DNA of 21,317 bases from CAZRIZ01 sp964600285 (GTDB lineage Bacteria > Patescibacteriota > Saccharimonadia > Saccharimonadales > Saccharimonadaceae), in NCBI GenBank assembly GCA_964600285.1, contig CAZRIZ010000016.1:1-21317 (forward strand), written 5' to 3'. Every line of letters begins with the position of its first letter. Position 1 is the first letter of the stretch. The notes under the pieces are model-generated. The model searched no databases, had not been told where the DNA came from, and saw only the letters and a list, made by a program, of their open reading frames with translations. Made by a program: the position numbers and the translations under genes. Below are positions 1 through 6,495 of the stretch, one piece after another.

Positions 1-34
1 AAAACTCTTGCAATAAATTATCTTGCAAGAGTTT
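1..34 (-). terminator. Intrinsic terminator downstream of tRNA-Val
   Basis: A perfect inverted repeat pairs 2-12 with 24-34 (11 bp, loop about 11 nt). Its distal arm ends at the encoded CCA of the tRNA. On the minus strand the hairpin finishes in TTTT at the window edge. It would end the tRNA transcript; a transcript arriving from the left could also use it, since the stem is symmetrical. Confidence 0.7.
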
Positions 35-110
35 GGTGGGCGATAAAGGACTTGAACCTTTAACCTCATCCACGTCAAGGATGCGCTCTAGCCAATTGAG
101 CTAATCGCCC
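34..110 (-). tRNA. tRNA-Val (anticodon GAC)
   Basis: Read on the minus strand, this 77-nt stretch folds as a complete cloverleaf. The 7-bp acceptor pairs GGGCGAT with ATCGCCC, followed by discriminator A and an encoded CCA. The D-arm is GCTC/GAGC. The anticodon stem CATCC/GGATG holds the loop TTGACGT, so the anticodon is GAC (valine). The T-arm AAAGG/CCTTT carries TTCAAGT. It has its own divergent promoter at 121-149 and a terminator immediately downstream, so it is a single-tRNA unit. Confidence 0.95.
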
Positions 111-120
111 GAACTGTTAT

Positions 121-149
121 ATTTTAGCAAAAGTCAAATAAAAATTCAA
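121..149 (-). promoter_or_regulatory. Promoter of tRNA-Val
   Basis: On the minus strand there is TTGAAT (149-144), a 17-nt spacer and TAAAAT (126-121), preceded by TGC as an extended -10. Transcription would start a few bases before the tRNA 5' end at 110. It lies back-to-back with the thrS promoter. Confidence 0.65.
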
Positions 150-154
150 TTTTA

Positions 155-163
155 TGCTATAAT
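155..163 (+). promoter_or_regulatory. Extended -10 promoter of the thrS operon
   Basis: TG-C-TATAAT at 155-163 is a perfect extended -10. No good -35 is visible 16-18 nt upstream. The predicted start is near 170-171, exactly where the first helix of the thrS leader begins. Confidence 0.65.
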
Positions 164-170
164 TTTGATT

Positions 171-316
171 GTCAGGCCAAGACGATGCCTACCAACCATC
201 CGAGCTTGACCCGCTGACTTCGGAAATCAGTCAAATTGAGAGCCTCTGGGTTATCCGAGGAAGTCCGGTGGAACCGCCCGCAAGGGTCCGAACGCGCAAC
301 TAGATTGCGTGTTTTG
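171..316 (+). promoter_or_regulatory. Candidate threonine T-box riboswitch (compact) with terminator, thrS leader
   Basis: Seen: the antiterminator signature reads CGG (266-268), a 7-nt bulge TGGAACC (269-275), GCCC, a GCAA tetraloop and GGGT (276-287), then CCG (288-290). This is the A1 helix, bulge and A2 helix of T-box RNAs. The TGGA would pair with a tRNA ending UCCA. Stem I is very short: GTCAG 171-175 with CTGAC 214-218, and CAAG 178-181 with CTTG 205-208. Between them on the 3' side lies ACCCG (209-213), whose ACC is a Thr codon in the specifier position. A further GATG/CATC pair (184-187/197-200) caps it. A CCTC/GAGG hairpin (243-260) sits where stem III is expected. A terminator hairpin 291-299/305-313 with a weak T-tract follows, then the thrS Shine-Dalgarno. 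Inference: uncharged tRNA-Thr(GGU) raises thrS expression. Caveat: terminator and antiterminator share only about 3 nt (291-293), so the switching mechanism is uncertain. Confidence 0.72.
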
Positions 317-319
317 TTA
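291..319 (+). terminator. Attenuator hairpin in thrS leader
   Basis: AACGCGCAA (291-299) pairs with TTGCGTGTT (305-313), 9 bp with one G-U and a 5-nt loop. It runs into GTTTTGTTATTT. The tract is interrupted, so termination may be partial. It sits between the T-box antiterminator and the thrS ribosome-binding site. Confidence 0.55.
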
Positions 320-336
320 TTTAAATAGGAGTAGTT

Positions 337-2142
337 ATGGAGAAAAACGAACATCTAGAAAAAATGAGGCATAGTCTGTCTCACATAATGGCAGCGGCCA
401 TTCAAAAACTTTGGCCAAAGACCCAGTTTGGTGTTGGACCGGTTGTTAGCGACGGTTTCTATTACGATATCTTTATTGAAGGCCAGACGATTAGTGAGTC
501 AGATCTTAAAAAGATTGAAAAGGAAATGCGTAAGATTATTGCCCGTAAAATTCCTTTTGAGCGCCAAGAAGTTTCACTTGACGAGGCTGTCGCCTGGGCG
601 AGAGAAACTGGGCAGACTCTTAAAGTAGAGCTACTGGATGATCTTAGGCGCTATGGCACAACCAATGAGAGTGATATTATAAACGGATCTTCATTAGAAG
701 AGGTTGGAGAGATTACGCTGTATAAGTTGGGAGATTATACTGACTTGTGTCGTGGCCCACATGTTGCTGACAGCTCGGCCGTAGGGGCTTTTAAGTTGGT
801 TCGAATATCGGGTGCCTTTTGGCGCGGTGATGAGACTAAGCAACAGATGCAGAGGGTGTATGGCGTAGCTTTCACGACAGAAGCCGAGCTTGACGAATAT
901 CTAAAACAACAAGAAGAAGCCAAACAACGCGACCATCGAAAACTCGGTCAAGAAATGGCTCTGTTTACTGTATCTGATCTGGTTGGATCTGGGTTACCGA
1001 TGTTTACGCCACGTGGAACGGTTTTGCGAGATAAGTTGGCTGGTCTTGTTAATCAGGAACGAGAAAAAGCTGGTTTCCAAAAAGTTTGGACCCCAAACAT
1101 GACAAAAAAAGAACTTTATGAGAAATCTGGACACTGGTCTAAATTTGGTAAAGAGCTGTTTCTCGTCAAAAGCCAAGAGACGAGTGATCAGTTTGTCCTT
1201 AAGCCCATGAACTGTCCACACCATACTCAGATTTATGCTTCAAGCCCTCGTAGTTATCGTGATATGCCGGTACGCTATATCGAGACTACGACTGACTATC
1301 GTGACGAAAAAAGTGGCGAACTTGGTGGATTAAGTCGTGTTAGGGCATTGACACAAGATGATAGCCATGTATTCTGTCGGCCCGATCAGATTGGTGACGA
1401 GGTTAATAGCTTGATAAACGTTGCCAAGAAAGTTTATGCTATCTTTAATATGAACCTTAGAGCGAGGTTGAGCTATCGCGACAAAAGCGATTCTTACCTT
1501 GGCGATAGTAAGCTTTGGGATATGAGCCAAAATATGATAAAAGATATGGCCATCTCAAATAAGTTAGATTTTTACGAAGCTGAGGGTGAGGCTGCTTTTT
1601 ATGGTCCAAAAATAGATTTTATGGCAAAGGATGCGTTGGGCCGTGAACATCAGGTTGCTACGGTACAGCTAGATTTTGTGCAACCCGAGCGTTTTGAGTT
1701 AACATATGTCGATAGCGACGGCTCACTACAACAACCAGTCATGATTCACTGTGCCGTTCTAGGATCGATTGAGCGATTCCTGAGCGTGTTTATTGAGCAT
1801 ACGGCCGGCTGGTTTCCGTTTTGGTGTGCTCCAGAACAGGTCAGGATTTTAACTATAAACGAATCTGTCTCAGGGTATGTTGGAAAGATAAGCACAATTT
1901 TAGATAATATTGTCTTGTCCGAACCATTAGGCTTTAACAAATTGCGGTTTACAATTGACGAGCGCAATGAAAGTATTGGTAAAAAAATTCGTGAAGCTTC
2001 TAAGATGCGAATCCCGGTACAGATTATAGTTGGGCCAAAGGATGTAGAGGCTGGCGTCGTTAGTCTGCGATTACGAGACAGTGAAGAAAAAGTTCCACTG
2101 GATCAGCTCAAATCTTACCTAGAAAAGAAAGCCAATTTGTAA
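337..2142 (+). CDS. thrS: Threonyl-tRNA synthetase lacking the TGS domain
   Basis: It charges tRNA-Thr with threonine in the cytoplasm. The 601-aa protein begins directly at the N2 editing domain: His12 and His16 (HxxxH) plus Cys138 and His142 of CRGPH form the editing site that removes misacylated serine. The class II catalytic core has motif 2 from about residue 313 (RYIETTTDYRDE, then GELGGLSRVRALTQDD). The zinc ligands Cys293, His344 and His471 are all present. Motif 3 ends in GSIERF with Arg480. An anticodon-binding domain forms the last ~100 residues. E. coli ThrRS has 642 residues; the difference is mainly the missing N-terminal TGS domain of about 60 residues. The Arg usually following the third zinc ligand is Cys472 here. 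The ATG at 337 has AGGAG at 328-332. miaA follows with no gap, and a T-box-like leader precedes it. Confidence 0.97.
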   Translation: MEKNEHLEKMRHSLSHIMAAAIQKLWPKTQFGVGPVVSDGFYYDIFIEGQTISESDLKKIEKEMRKIIARKIPFERQEVSLDEAVAWARETGQTLKVELLDDLRRYGTTNESDIINGSSLEEVGEITLYKLGDYTDLCRGPHVADSSAVGAFKLVRISGAFWRGDETKQQMQRVYGVAFTTEAELDEYLKQQEEAKQRDHRKLGQEMALFTVSDLVGSGLPMFTPRGTVLRDKLAGLVNQEREKAGFQKVWTPNMTKKELYEKSGHWSKFGKELFLVKSQETSDQFVLKPMNCPHHTQIYASSPRSYRDMPVRYIETTTDYRDEKSGELGGLSRVRALTQDDSHVFCRPDQIGDEVNSLINVAKKVYAIFNMNLRARLSYRDKSDSYLGDSKLWDMSQNMIKDMAISNKLDFYEAEGEAAFYGPKIDFMAKDALGREHQVATVQLDFVQPERFELTYVDSDGSLQQPVMIHCAVLGSIERFLSVFIEHTAGWFPFWCAPEQVRILTINESVSGYVGKISTILDNIVLSEPLGFNKLRFTIDERNESIGKKIREASKMRIPVQIIVGPKDVEAGVVSLRLRDSEEKVPLDQLKSYLEKKANL

Positions 2143-3072
2143 ATGCTAGAGGGTGGTCTCCCAGGTACTAAGGGTAGAGTCTTGCCCCTGGTTGTTATTG
2201 TGGGACCAACAGCTAGCGGTAAGACGTCGTTATCGATTAACCTAGCTAGGAGATTTGGCGGAGAAATTGTGTCGGCTGATTCCAGGGCTATTTACAGAGG
2301 TCTTGATGTTGGCTCAGCCAAGCCGTCTAAAGAGGAGATGTTAGGCGTTCCTCATTGGGGCGTTGATTTGGTGGGACCTAACCAAAAATATTCGGCATCA
2401 GATTTTAAGCGTTATGCAGTGGATAAAATCTCTGATATCAGAAGGCGTGGCAAGGTACCATTTTTAGTTGGTGGTTCAGGACTTTATATTGACTCGGTCG
2501 TTTTTGATTATGGGTTTGTTGATGGACTGGATTATGATTCGAAGCGTAAGCAGTACGATAACATGACGATAGAGGAGTTGCTTGACTACTGTAGAAATAA
2601 CAACATTAAATTACCAGAGAACTACAAGAATCGTCGTTATTTAATCAACAGTATCGTTAGAAATAATATCCATTTAGGGAAGCGGCAAACTCCAATCGAA
2701 AATTGTCTCTTGTTTGGTATTAAAACCGACAAACTAGTTCTGCGAGATAGAATTAAGCAACGAGCGGAAAAAATATTTAGCTCTGGCATTATCGACGAGA
2801 CAAAATCTTTGGCGGAGACTTACGGTTGGTCGAATGAAGCCATGACGGGCAACGTTTATCCCATAATTCGACGCTACTTAAAGGATGAAGTTAGCCATGA
2901 AGAGGCCATAAGGCTTTTTGAACTGAGTGACTGGCATCTAGCCAAACGTCAAATTACTTGGTTCAAACGTAATGAACGTATTGAATGGCTGTCACTAGAT
3001 GTTGCCGAAGAAAAAATTACCCAAAAAATTCTTAGTATGTTAGAATTAGGGGTATATGACCAAGCAAGCTAA
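2143..3072 (+). CDS. miaA: tRNA dimethylallyltransferase MiaA
   Basis: It transfers a dimethylallyl group to N6 of adenosine 37 in tRNAs that read codons starting with U. The 309-aa length is normal for the family. The P-loop GPTASGKT lies at residues 21-28. The DSR-x-IYRG segment with catalytic Asp46 and GLDVGSAKP follows, then GGSGLYID, and near the C-terminus KRQITWFKR (268-276). The ATG abuts the thrS stop codon (TAA-ATG) with only a poor upstream ribosome site, so translational coupling to thrS is likely. Its last 17 nt overlap the next gene. With thrS it forms a tRNA-function pair under the same leader. Confidence 0.95.
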   Translation: MLEGGLPGTKGRVLPLVVIVGPTASGKTSLSINLARRFGGEIVSADSRAIYRGLDVGSAKPSKEEMLGVPHWGVDLVGPNQKYSASDFKRYAVDKISDIRRRGKVPFLVGGSGLYIDSVVFDYGFVDGLDYDSKRKQYDNMTIEELLDYCRNNNIKLPENYKNRRYLINSIVRNNIHLGKRQTPIENCLLFGIKTDKLVLRDRIKQRAEKIFSSGIIDETKSLAETYGWSNEAMTGNVYPIIRRYLKDEVSHEEAIRLFELSDWHLAKRQITWFKRNERIEWLSLDVAEEKITQKILSMLELGVYDQAS

Positions 3073-3727
3073 AGCAACAATCAAAAATTTGTTCGGGTCT
3101 AATACTCGCATAAAGTTACTAGAGTTATTTTATACAAACTTTGATCAAATGTATTATGTTCGAGAGATTACGCGCCTAGTTAATGAACAGATAAACTCTG
3201 TTCGCAGAGAGCTGGCCAATCTAGAATTGATGGGAGTTGTTAAAAAAACCGACAAAGACAACAAACTTTATTACACGGTTAACCAAAAGTTTAAGTATTA
3301 TTTGTCTTTTGCTATGATATTTGATGAGAATTTTGACCATCAGAGTTTGTCTCGTAGCACCATTCGTGAACTAGAAAAAGAAGCTAATGTTTTGCCACGA
3401 CCAGCTGACGACAAGTTTGATTGGCAAAAACTGGTTGCTAGAAGCGACGACTATCTACAGATTGCGGTTTTAGCGGGCAAGTTAGTACCCGATTCAGAGT
3501 CGCAAGTTGATATGTTACTGGTGGGAGACAATTCAGAGCGCAAGATATCTGACTGGGCTAGCAAGGCAGAGAAGTCTTATGAGTCTGGGCTGGTTTATAG
3601 TGTTATTTCATTTGATGAATTTGTTTACAGGCAAAGCATAAGGGATCGTTTTGTCGCTCAGGTTATGGATGGTCCGTTTGTTGTCATCAAAGATATACCT
3701 GGATTAATTACAGAAAAAGGAGAATAA
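3056..3727 (+). CDS. Winged-helix DNA-binding protein with degenerate nucleotidyltransferase-like C-domain
   Basis: The 223-aa protein has an N-terminal winged helix-turn-helix (about residues 1-85): a LFGSNTRIKLLELF helix, a recognition region around INSVRRELANLELMG, and a wing with KLYYTVN. The C-terminal part contains IAVLAGKLV and SQVDMLLVGD, then ISFDEFVYR and a hydrophobic VVIKD end. This recalls wHTH proteins carrying a broken MNT-type nucleotidyltransferase fold; I see no GSxAxG motif, so catalysis is unlikely. AGGGG just before the ATG, inside miaA, serves as ribosome site. It is cotranscribed with thrS-miaA. A regulator role is inferred from the fold only; the target is unknown. Confidence 0.75.
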   Translation: MTKQAKATIKNLFGSNTRIKLLELFYTNFDQMYYVREITRLVNEQINSVRRELANLELMGVVKKTDKDNKLYYTVNQKFKYYLSFAMIFDENFDHQSLSRSTIRELEKEANVLPRPADDKFDWQKLVARSDDYLQIAVLAGKLVPDSESQVDMLLVGDNSERKISDWASKAEKSYESGLVYSVISFDEFVYRQSIRDRFVAQVMDGPFVVIKDIPGLITEKGE

Positions 3728-3731
3728 AATA

Positions 3732-4370
3732 ATGGCAGAGATTGAATATTACGGTGGAAATTGTATAAAAATTAGTTCCAAAGACAAAATTATTATTACT
3801 GACCCAAAGAGGTCTGTTTTTGGTCTGACTGACCTAGTAACCGACGATGCAATTGAGGTAGATACTGAAGCTAGGTTATCGAACCGAACTGGCAAGACTT
3901 TTCTGCAAATTAATGGGCCGGGAGAGTATGAGGTTTCAAACTTCTCCATTAGAGGGTTTGCGGCAAATCGGCAAACAGACTTTAATAATGAGCTATCAGT
4001 AACAAACTATTCTATTTTCGTAGACGGGGTTAATATTGTCTTGCTTGGTAATGTGTCTAATGATTTTAGTGAGTCTCAGATAGAGGAGCTGGGCGTGGCA
4101 GATATACTGATTGTTCCGGCTGGTGGCGGTGGTTATACGCTTGATCCAAAGATCGCCGGCGACATAGTACAAAAAACAGACCCTAAGATAGTAATACCGG
4201 TTCATTATTCAGATGAGCACTTAAAATATGAAGTTCCGCAAGACGATTTCTCCAAGTTTTCAAATGAGCTGGGCTCGCCAGTTGTAGAACTAGACAAATA
4301 TAAGATTAAAAAATCCGATCATCTACCAGATTCGTTAGAGATAGTTAAGTTAAAATTGAAAATCAAATAG
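3732..4370 (+). CDS. Metallo-beta-lactamase-fold protein lacking the metal-binding motif
   Basis: The 212-aa sequence keeps the MBL-fold framework: an N-terminal strand with YYGGNCIKI, ITDP, INGPGEYEVSNFSIRG, VDGVNIVLLG, ADILIVPAGGGG and a final VIPVHY. It resembles the UlaG-like branch. The residues that hold zinc are missing: the usual GHS/GHA near the N-terminus is GGN, there is no HxHxDH, and LLGNVS stands where a histidine-bearing turn is expected. A catalytic hydrolase role is therefore doubtful; it may bind a ligand or partner. AAGGAG just upstream of the ATG, at the end of the previous gene, drives translation. It is the last gene of the thrS operon, followed by a strong terminator. 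Confidence 0.75.
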   Translation: MAEIEYYGGNCIKISSKDKIIITDPKRSVFGLTDLVTDDAIEVDTEARLSNRTGKTFLQINGPGEYEVSNFSIRGFAANRQTDFNNELSVTNYSIFVDGVNIVLLGNVSNDFSESQIEELGVADILIVPAGGGGYTLDPKIAGDIVQKTDPKIVIPVHYSDEHLKYEVPQDDFSKFSNELGSPVVELDKYKIKKSDHLPDSLEIVKLKLKIK

Positions 4371-4380
4371 GAAGAAAAAG

Positions 4381-4409
4381 AAAATAAGCTCCAGGGTGGA
4401 GCTTATTTT
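4381..4409. terminator. Bidirectional terminator between convergent operons
   Basis: A perfect 12-bp stem pairs 4381-4392 with 4398-4409 around a 5-nt loop. It is A-rich on the left and T-rich on the right, so it works in both directions: for the thrS operon (+) and for rpmB (-), whose stop codon lies at its edge. Confidence 0.9.
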
Positions 4410-4599
4410 ATAGAATACCTTTTTTCTTTAGGGTTCGAATCGCCTGAGCGCTTAGATCCATAGTGACTTTTTTTCCATCCACTGTGAAGGTTTTCTTTTG
4501 CAGATTTGGCTTAAAAACTCGTTTACTGTGTTGCTGTGAGAAGCTTACACGGTTTCCGAATTGTTTGCCTTTGCCGGTTAATTCACATTTAGAAGCCAT
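4408..4599 (-). CDS. rpmB: 50S ribosomal protein L28
   Basis: L28 is a component of the large ribosomal subunit. The 63-residue form beginning MASKCELTGKGKQFGN has the family's usual start and length. Further along it shows a basic segment KRVFKPNLQKKTF and a C-terminal IRTLKKKGIL. An upstream in-frame ATG at 4623 would add eight residues (MTKVKGSN). I chose 4599 because AAGGTAG (4610-4604) lies at Shine-Dalgarno distance from it and the L28 family starts there. It is a single-gene unit with its own consensus promoter and a shared terminator. Confidence 0.95.
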   Translation of the reverse strand: MASKCELTGKGKQFGNRVSFSQQHSKRVFKPNLQKKTFTVDGKKVTMDLSAQAIRTLKKKGIL

Positions 4600-4629
4600 A
4601 TTACTACCTTTTACTTTTGTCAATTGCCA

Positions 4630-4658
4630 ATTATATCTGATTGGTAGGAGTAAGTCAA
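4630..4658 (-). promoter_or_regulatory. Promoter of rpmB
   Basis: On the minus strand TTGACT (4658-4653), a 17-nt spacer and a perfect TATAAT (4635-4630). The start would be near 4623, giving a leader of about 24 nt that includes the Shine-Dalgarno. This also argues against the longer ORF starting at 4623. Confidence 0.85.
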
Positions 4659-4808
4659 GCTATGCTTGAGTGGGAGGAGGGTGGACGGGGGATGTTTGTG
4701 AATAATCTTTTATGAGTGCGCTATACTTCTACGCAATACCGCAACGTTAGTATTCTGGAAAATAATAGACTTGCTCTTTATTCCGAGAACGCGGCGTATC
4801 GCATGTAG

Positions 4809-4814
4809 TATAAT
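4809..4814 (+). promoter_or_regulatory. -10 element for the M50 protease gene
   Basis: A perfect TATAAT at 4809-4814 lies 9 nt before the ATG at 4824, with TG a few bases upstream and no clear -35. The predicted transcript starts at or within 3 nt of the ATG, so a leaderless mRNA is likely. The 4660-4800 stretch upstream holds nothing else I can identify. Confidence 0.6.
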
Positions 4815-4823
4815 GTTATCTTA

Positions 4824-5444
4824 ATGGTTATTAATATACTTATTTATGTTGGCATAATAGTTGTCTCTATGGTTATTCACGAGATGGCTCACGCTTTTGT
4901 TAGTTACTGGCTAGGAGATGATACTGCTAAGCTACATAATCGCCTATCGCTTAATCCCCTCAAGCACATTGACCCTTTTATGACTATACTTTTGCCAGTT
5001 ATTCTGGCGATGGCTGGTGCGCCAGTTTTTGGAGGAGCTAAGCCAGTTTTAATTAACAAGAGGAAGCTAAAATTTGGTGATTACGGTGTGGCTATGGTGG
5101 CACTAGCGGGACCGCTATCAAATCTTATTTTGTCTTTTGTTGGCTATGGGTTGTCCGTCCTGGCCTTTAAAGGCAATATTGTCTGGTTGTCGGAAGTCCT
5201 TAATAGTTTCGTTTTGGTTAATTTAGGCTTCTTTCTGTTTAATATCTTGCCGATTGTCCCACTTGACGGGTCGAGACTTCTTTATGCTTTTGCTCCAGCT
5301 GCCGTGCAAGACATTATGGAAAGACTAGAACGTTACGGAGTCTGGATAATATTCGCCCTAGTCATGATTTTTCAGCAGTATCTCTTCCAGTACATTTCTA
5401 GCGCCTTGATGTTTTTCTTAAATCTATACGCCAATATATTTTAA
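4824..5444 (+). CDS. Site-2 protease family (M50) intramembrane metalloprotease
   Basis: This 206-aa integral membrane protein cleaves substrates within the bilayer. The zinc-binding HEMAH (His19, Glu20, His23) lies in the first transmembrane helix. The third ligand region NILPIVPLDG has Asp148 and is preceded by a hydrophobic helix. Several hydrophobic helices are seen (about 3-28, 52-70, 88-115, 128-150, 170-200). No PDZ domain is present, matching the short M50 form common in reduced genomes. The conserved AGPLSN motif is present near residue 93. The -10 hexamer 9 nt upstream suggests a leaderless transcript. The substrate is unknown; such enzymes often release anti-sigma factors or clear signal-peptide remnants. 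Confidence 0.88.
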   Translation: MVINILIYVGIIVVSMVIHEMAHAFVSYWLGDDTAKLHNRLSLNPLKHIDPFMTILLPVILAMAGAPVFGGAKPVLINKRKLKFGDYGVAMVALAGPLSNLILSFVGYGLSVLAFKGNIVWLSEVLNSFVLVNLGFFLFNILPIVPLDGSRLLYAFAPAAVQDIMERLERYGVWIIFALVMIFQQYLFQYISSALMFFLNLYANIF

Positions 5445-5453
5445 TGTTACAAT
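5445..5453 (+). promoter_or_regulatory. Extended -10 promoter of the 5461-5597 RNA
   Basis: TG-T-TACAAT at 5445-5453 begins right at the stop codon of the protease gene. The predicted start near 5460 coincides with the first base of the closing helix of the RNA. No -35 is evident. Confidence 0.55.
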
Positions 5454-5460
5454 ATAGGTA

Positions 5461-5597
5461 AGCCTCGGCTTAGCATATAGATTTTCCTGAACAACAAAAT
5501 CTATGGGATTCTAATCATGTAGCTCCGTGGAGTTACATTGCGAGTCCCGCCTTGTGTCTAACGCAAGGAAATTCAACGTGCTAACGCTGGGGCTTTT
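5461..5597 (+). ncRNA. Candidate structured RNA, closed four-way junction
   Basis: Nearly all of this 137-nt stretch is accounted for by helices. The closing helix P1 pairs 5461-5475 with 5579-5594 (15 bp, one bulged C at 5585) and runs directly into TTTTT, so P1 also serves as terminator. P2 is a perfect 9-bp hairpin, 5477-5485/5496-5504. P3 is GGGATT/AGTCCC (5505-5510/5543-5548), topped by a ~9-bp helix 5517-5526/5529-5538. P4 is CCTTG/CAAGG (5550-5554/5564-5568). It has an extended -10 upstream and no meaningful ORF. It lacks the SRP helix 8 signature and is not tmRNA or RNase P. It could be a free-standing RNA or an attenuator for the gene at 5621, although that gene has its own TATAAT. 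Confidence 0.65.
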
Positions 5598-5602
5598 TAG
5601 TG

Positions 5603-5608
5603 TATAAT
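5603..5608 (+). promoter_or_regulatory. -10 element for the RNase H-domain gene
   Basis: A perfect TATAAT at 5603-5608, preceded by TG, lies 12 nt before the ATG at 5621. No Shine-Dalgarno lies in between. The transcript would have a leader of about 5 nt or none. Confidence 0.55.
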
Positions 5609-5620
5609 TAGCTAAAGCTT

Positions 5621-6490
5621 ATGGAACAAAAACACACAGTAAATATAATTGTCATTGTATTAGATAATGGAAAGATTGCGCTTGAGGCCGGCGATGGCTT
5701 GACTCCGCGTAGCCTGCCTATTCTGTCAATTACAAACTTTGGGCAACCAATTGACACCGTGAAAGACTATATAGAACGACGTTTTGGTGTAGTTGATTGC
5801 AAGATTGACATTGCTGATATATTCTCTCAGGGATTAGATGGTATGGTGTTGCCTAGCGTCGACTTAATTTATCGCGTTAACTTATCAGGCAGGTTGGCCA
5901 AGAAAAAAGAGAAGAAGCCAATAGTACCGGGGATAATATGGTTGAGCCTAAGCCGTGATCTTATTAGCTCTATAAAAGATCGAGCTTCTGTCAATATATT
6001 GGGTCATTTGTTTGGATGGGTAGCGTCAAGTCAGGTCGATGCAACAACTACAGTAAATAATGTTGAAGCCACTACCTATATTATTTACTCTGACGGCGCC
6101 TCTAGGGGAAATCCTGGACACTCTGCGTCGGCGTATGTTATTTATGACGATAGGGGTGGGGCAATTATAAGCAGTGGTGAGTATTTAGGAATTACCACCT
6201 CAACTTTTTCCGAGTATTATGCTGTTAAGATTGCACTTGAAGCGGCACTTGAAATCGGGGCCAGGTCTGTAGAGTGCCGAATTGATAATTTATCAACTGT
6301 CAATCAACTGAATAGCGTCTACCGTGTTAAGAATCGTGATGTTTGGCCTGTGCACGAAAGCATCATTGATTTGATGAAGAAGTTTCAGTCAGTAAGGTTC
6401 GTCCATGTTAATCGAGAGTATAATAAAGAGGCTGATCTTCTAGCCAATGACATTTTAGACAACTATGCTGGGCGTAAAAATATAGTATAA
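5621..6490 (+). CDS. Two-domain protein: Nudix-like N-terminus and RNase HI-type C-terminus
   Basis: The C-terminal half (about residues 150-285) is an RNase HI-type fold: SDGASRGNPG with Asp158, Glu198 in SEYYAVK, Asp222 in RIDNLSTVNQL, and Asp272 in KEADLLAN. All four acidic residues of the D-E-D-D site are kept, so it may cleave RNA in RNA-DNA hybrids. The N-terminal ~140 residues begin with a strand IIVIVLDNGKIAL and contain GQPIDTVKDYIERRFGV. These have the layout of a Nudix hydrolase, but the Nudix box glutamates are not intact, so this assignment is weak and activity unlikely. The ATG at 5621 has no Shine-Dalgarno and a -10 just upstream. The stop codon at 6488-6490 overlaps the -10 of the RNase P RNA gene. 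Confidence 0.82.
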   Translation: MEQKHTVNIIVIVLDNGKIALEAGDGLTPRSLPILSITNFGQPIDTVKDYIERRFGVVDCKIDIADIFSQGLDGMVLPSVDLIYRVNLSGRLAKKKEKKPIVPGIIWLSLSRDLISSIKDRASVNILGHLFGWVASSQVDATTTVNNVEATTYIIYSDGASRGNPGHSASAYVIYDDRGGAIISSGEYLGITTSTFSEYYAVKIALEAALEIGARSVECRIDNLSTVNQLNSVYRVKNRDVWPVHESIIDLMKKFQSVRFVHVNREYNKEADLLANDILDNYAGRKNIV

Positions 6491-6491
6491 T
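6486..6491 (+). promoter_or_regulatory. -10 element of the RNase P RNA gene
   Basis: TATAAT at 6486-6491 overlaps the TAA stop of the preceding gene and lies just before the P1 helix of RNase P RNA at 6496. No convincing -35 is visible. Confidence 0.55.
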
Positions 6492-6495
6492 TAGC

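Noticed and set aside
172..354. Minus-strand 60-codon ORF across the thrS leader
   Set aside because: It overlaps the promoter, T-box-like structure and thrS start, and has no family resemblance or ribosome site.
4600..4623. Longer rpmB start at 4623
   Set aside because: The L28 family begins at MASKCELTGK, a good Shine-Dalgarno lies before 4599, and the predicted transcription start is about 4623.
5461..5597. SRP (4.5S) RNA
   Set aside because: The conserved helix 8 sequence with GGAA loop and AGCAGC is missing.
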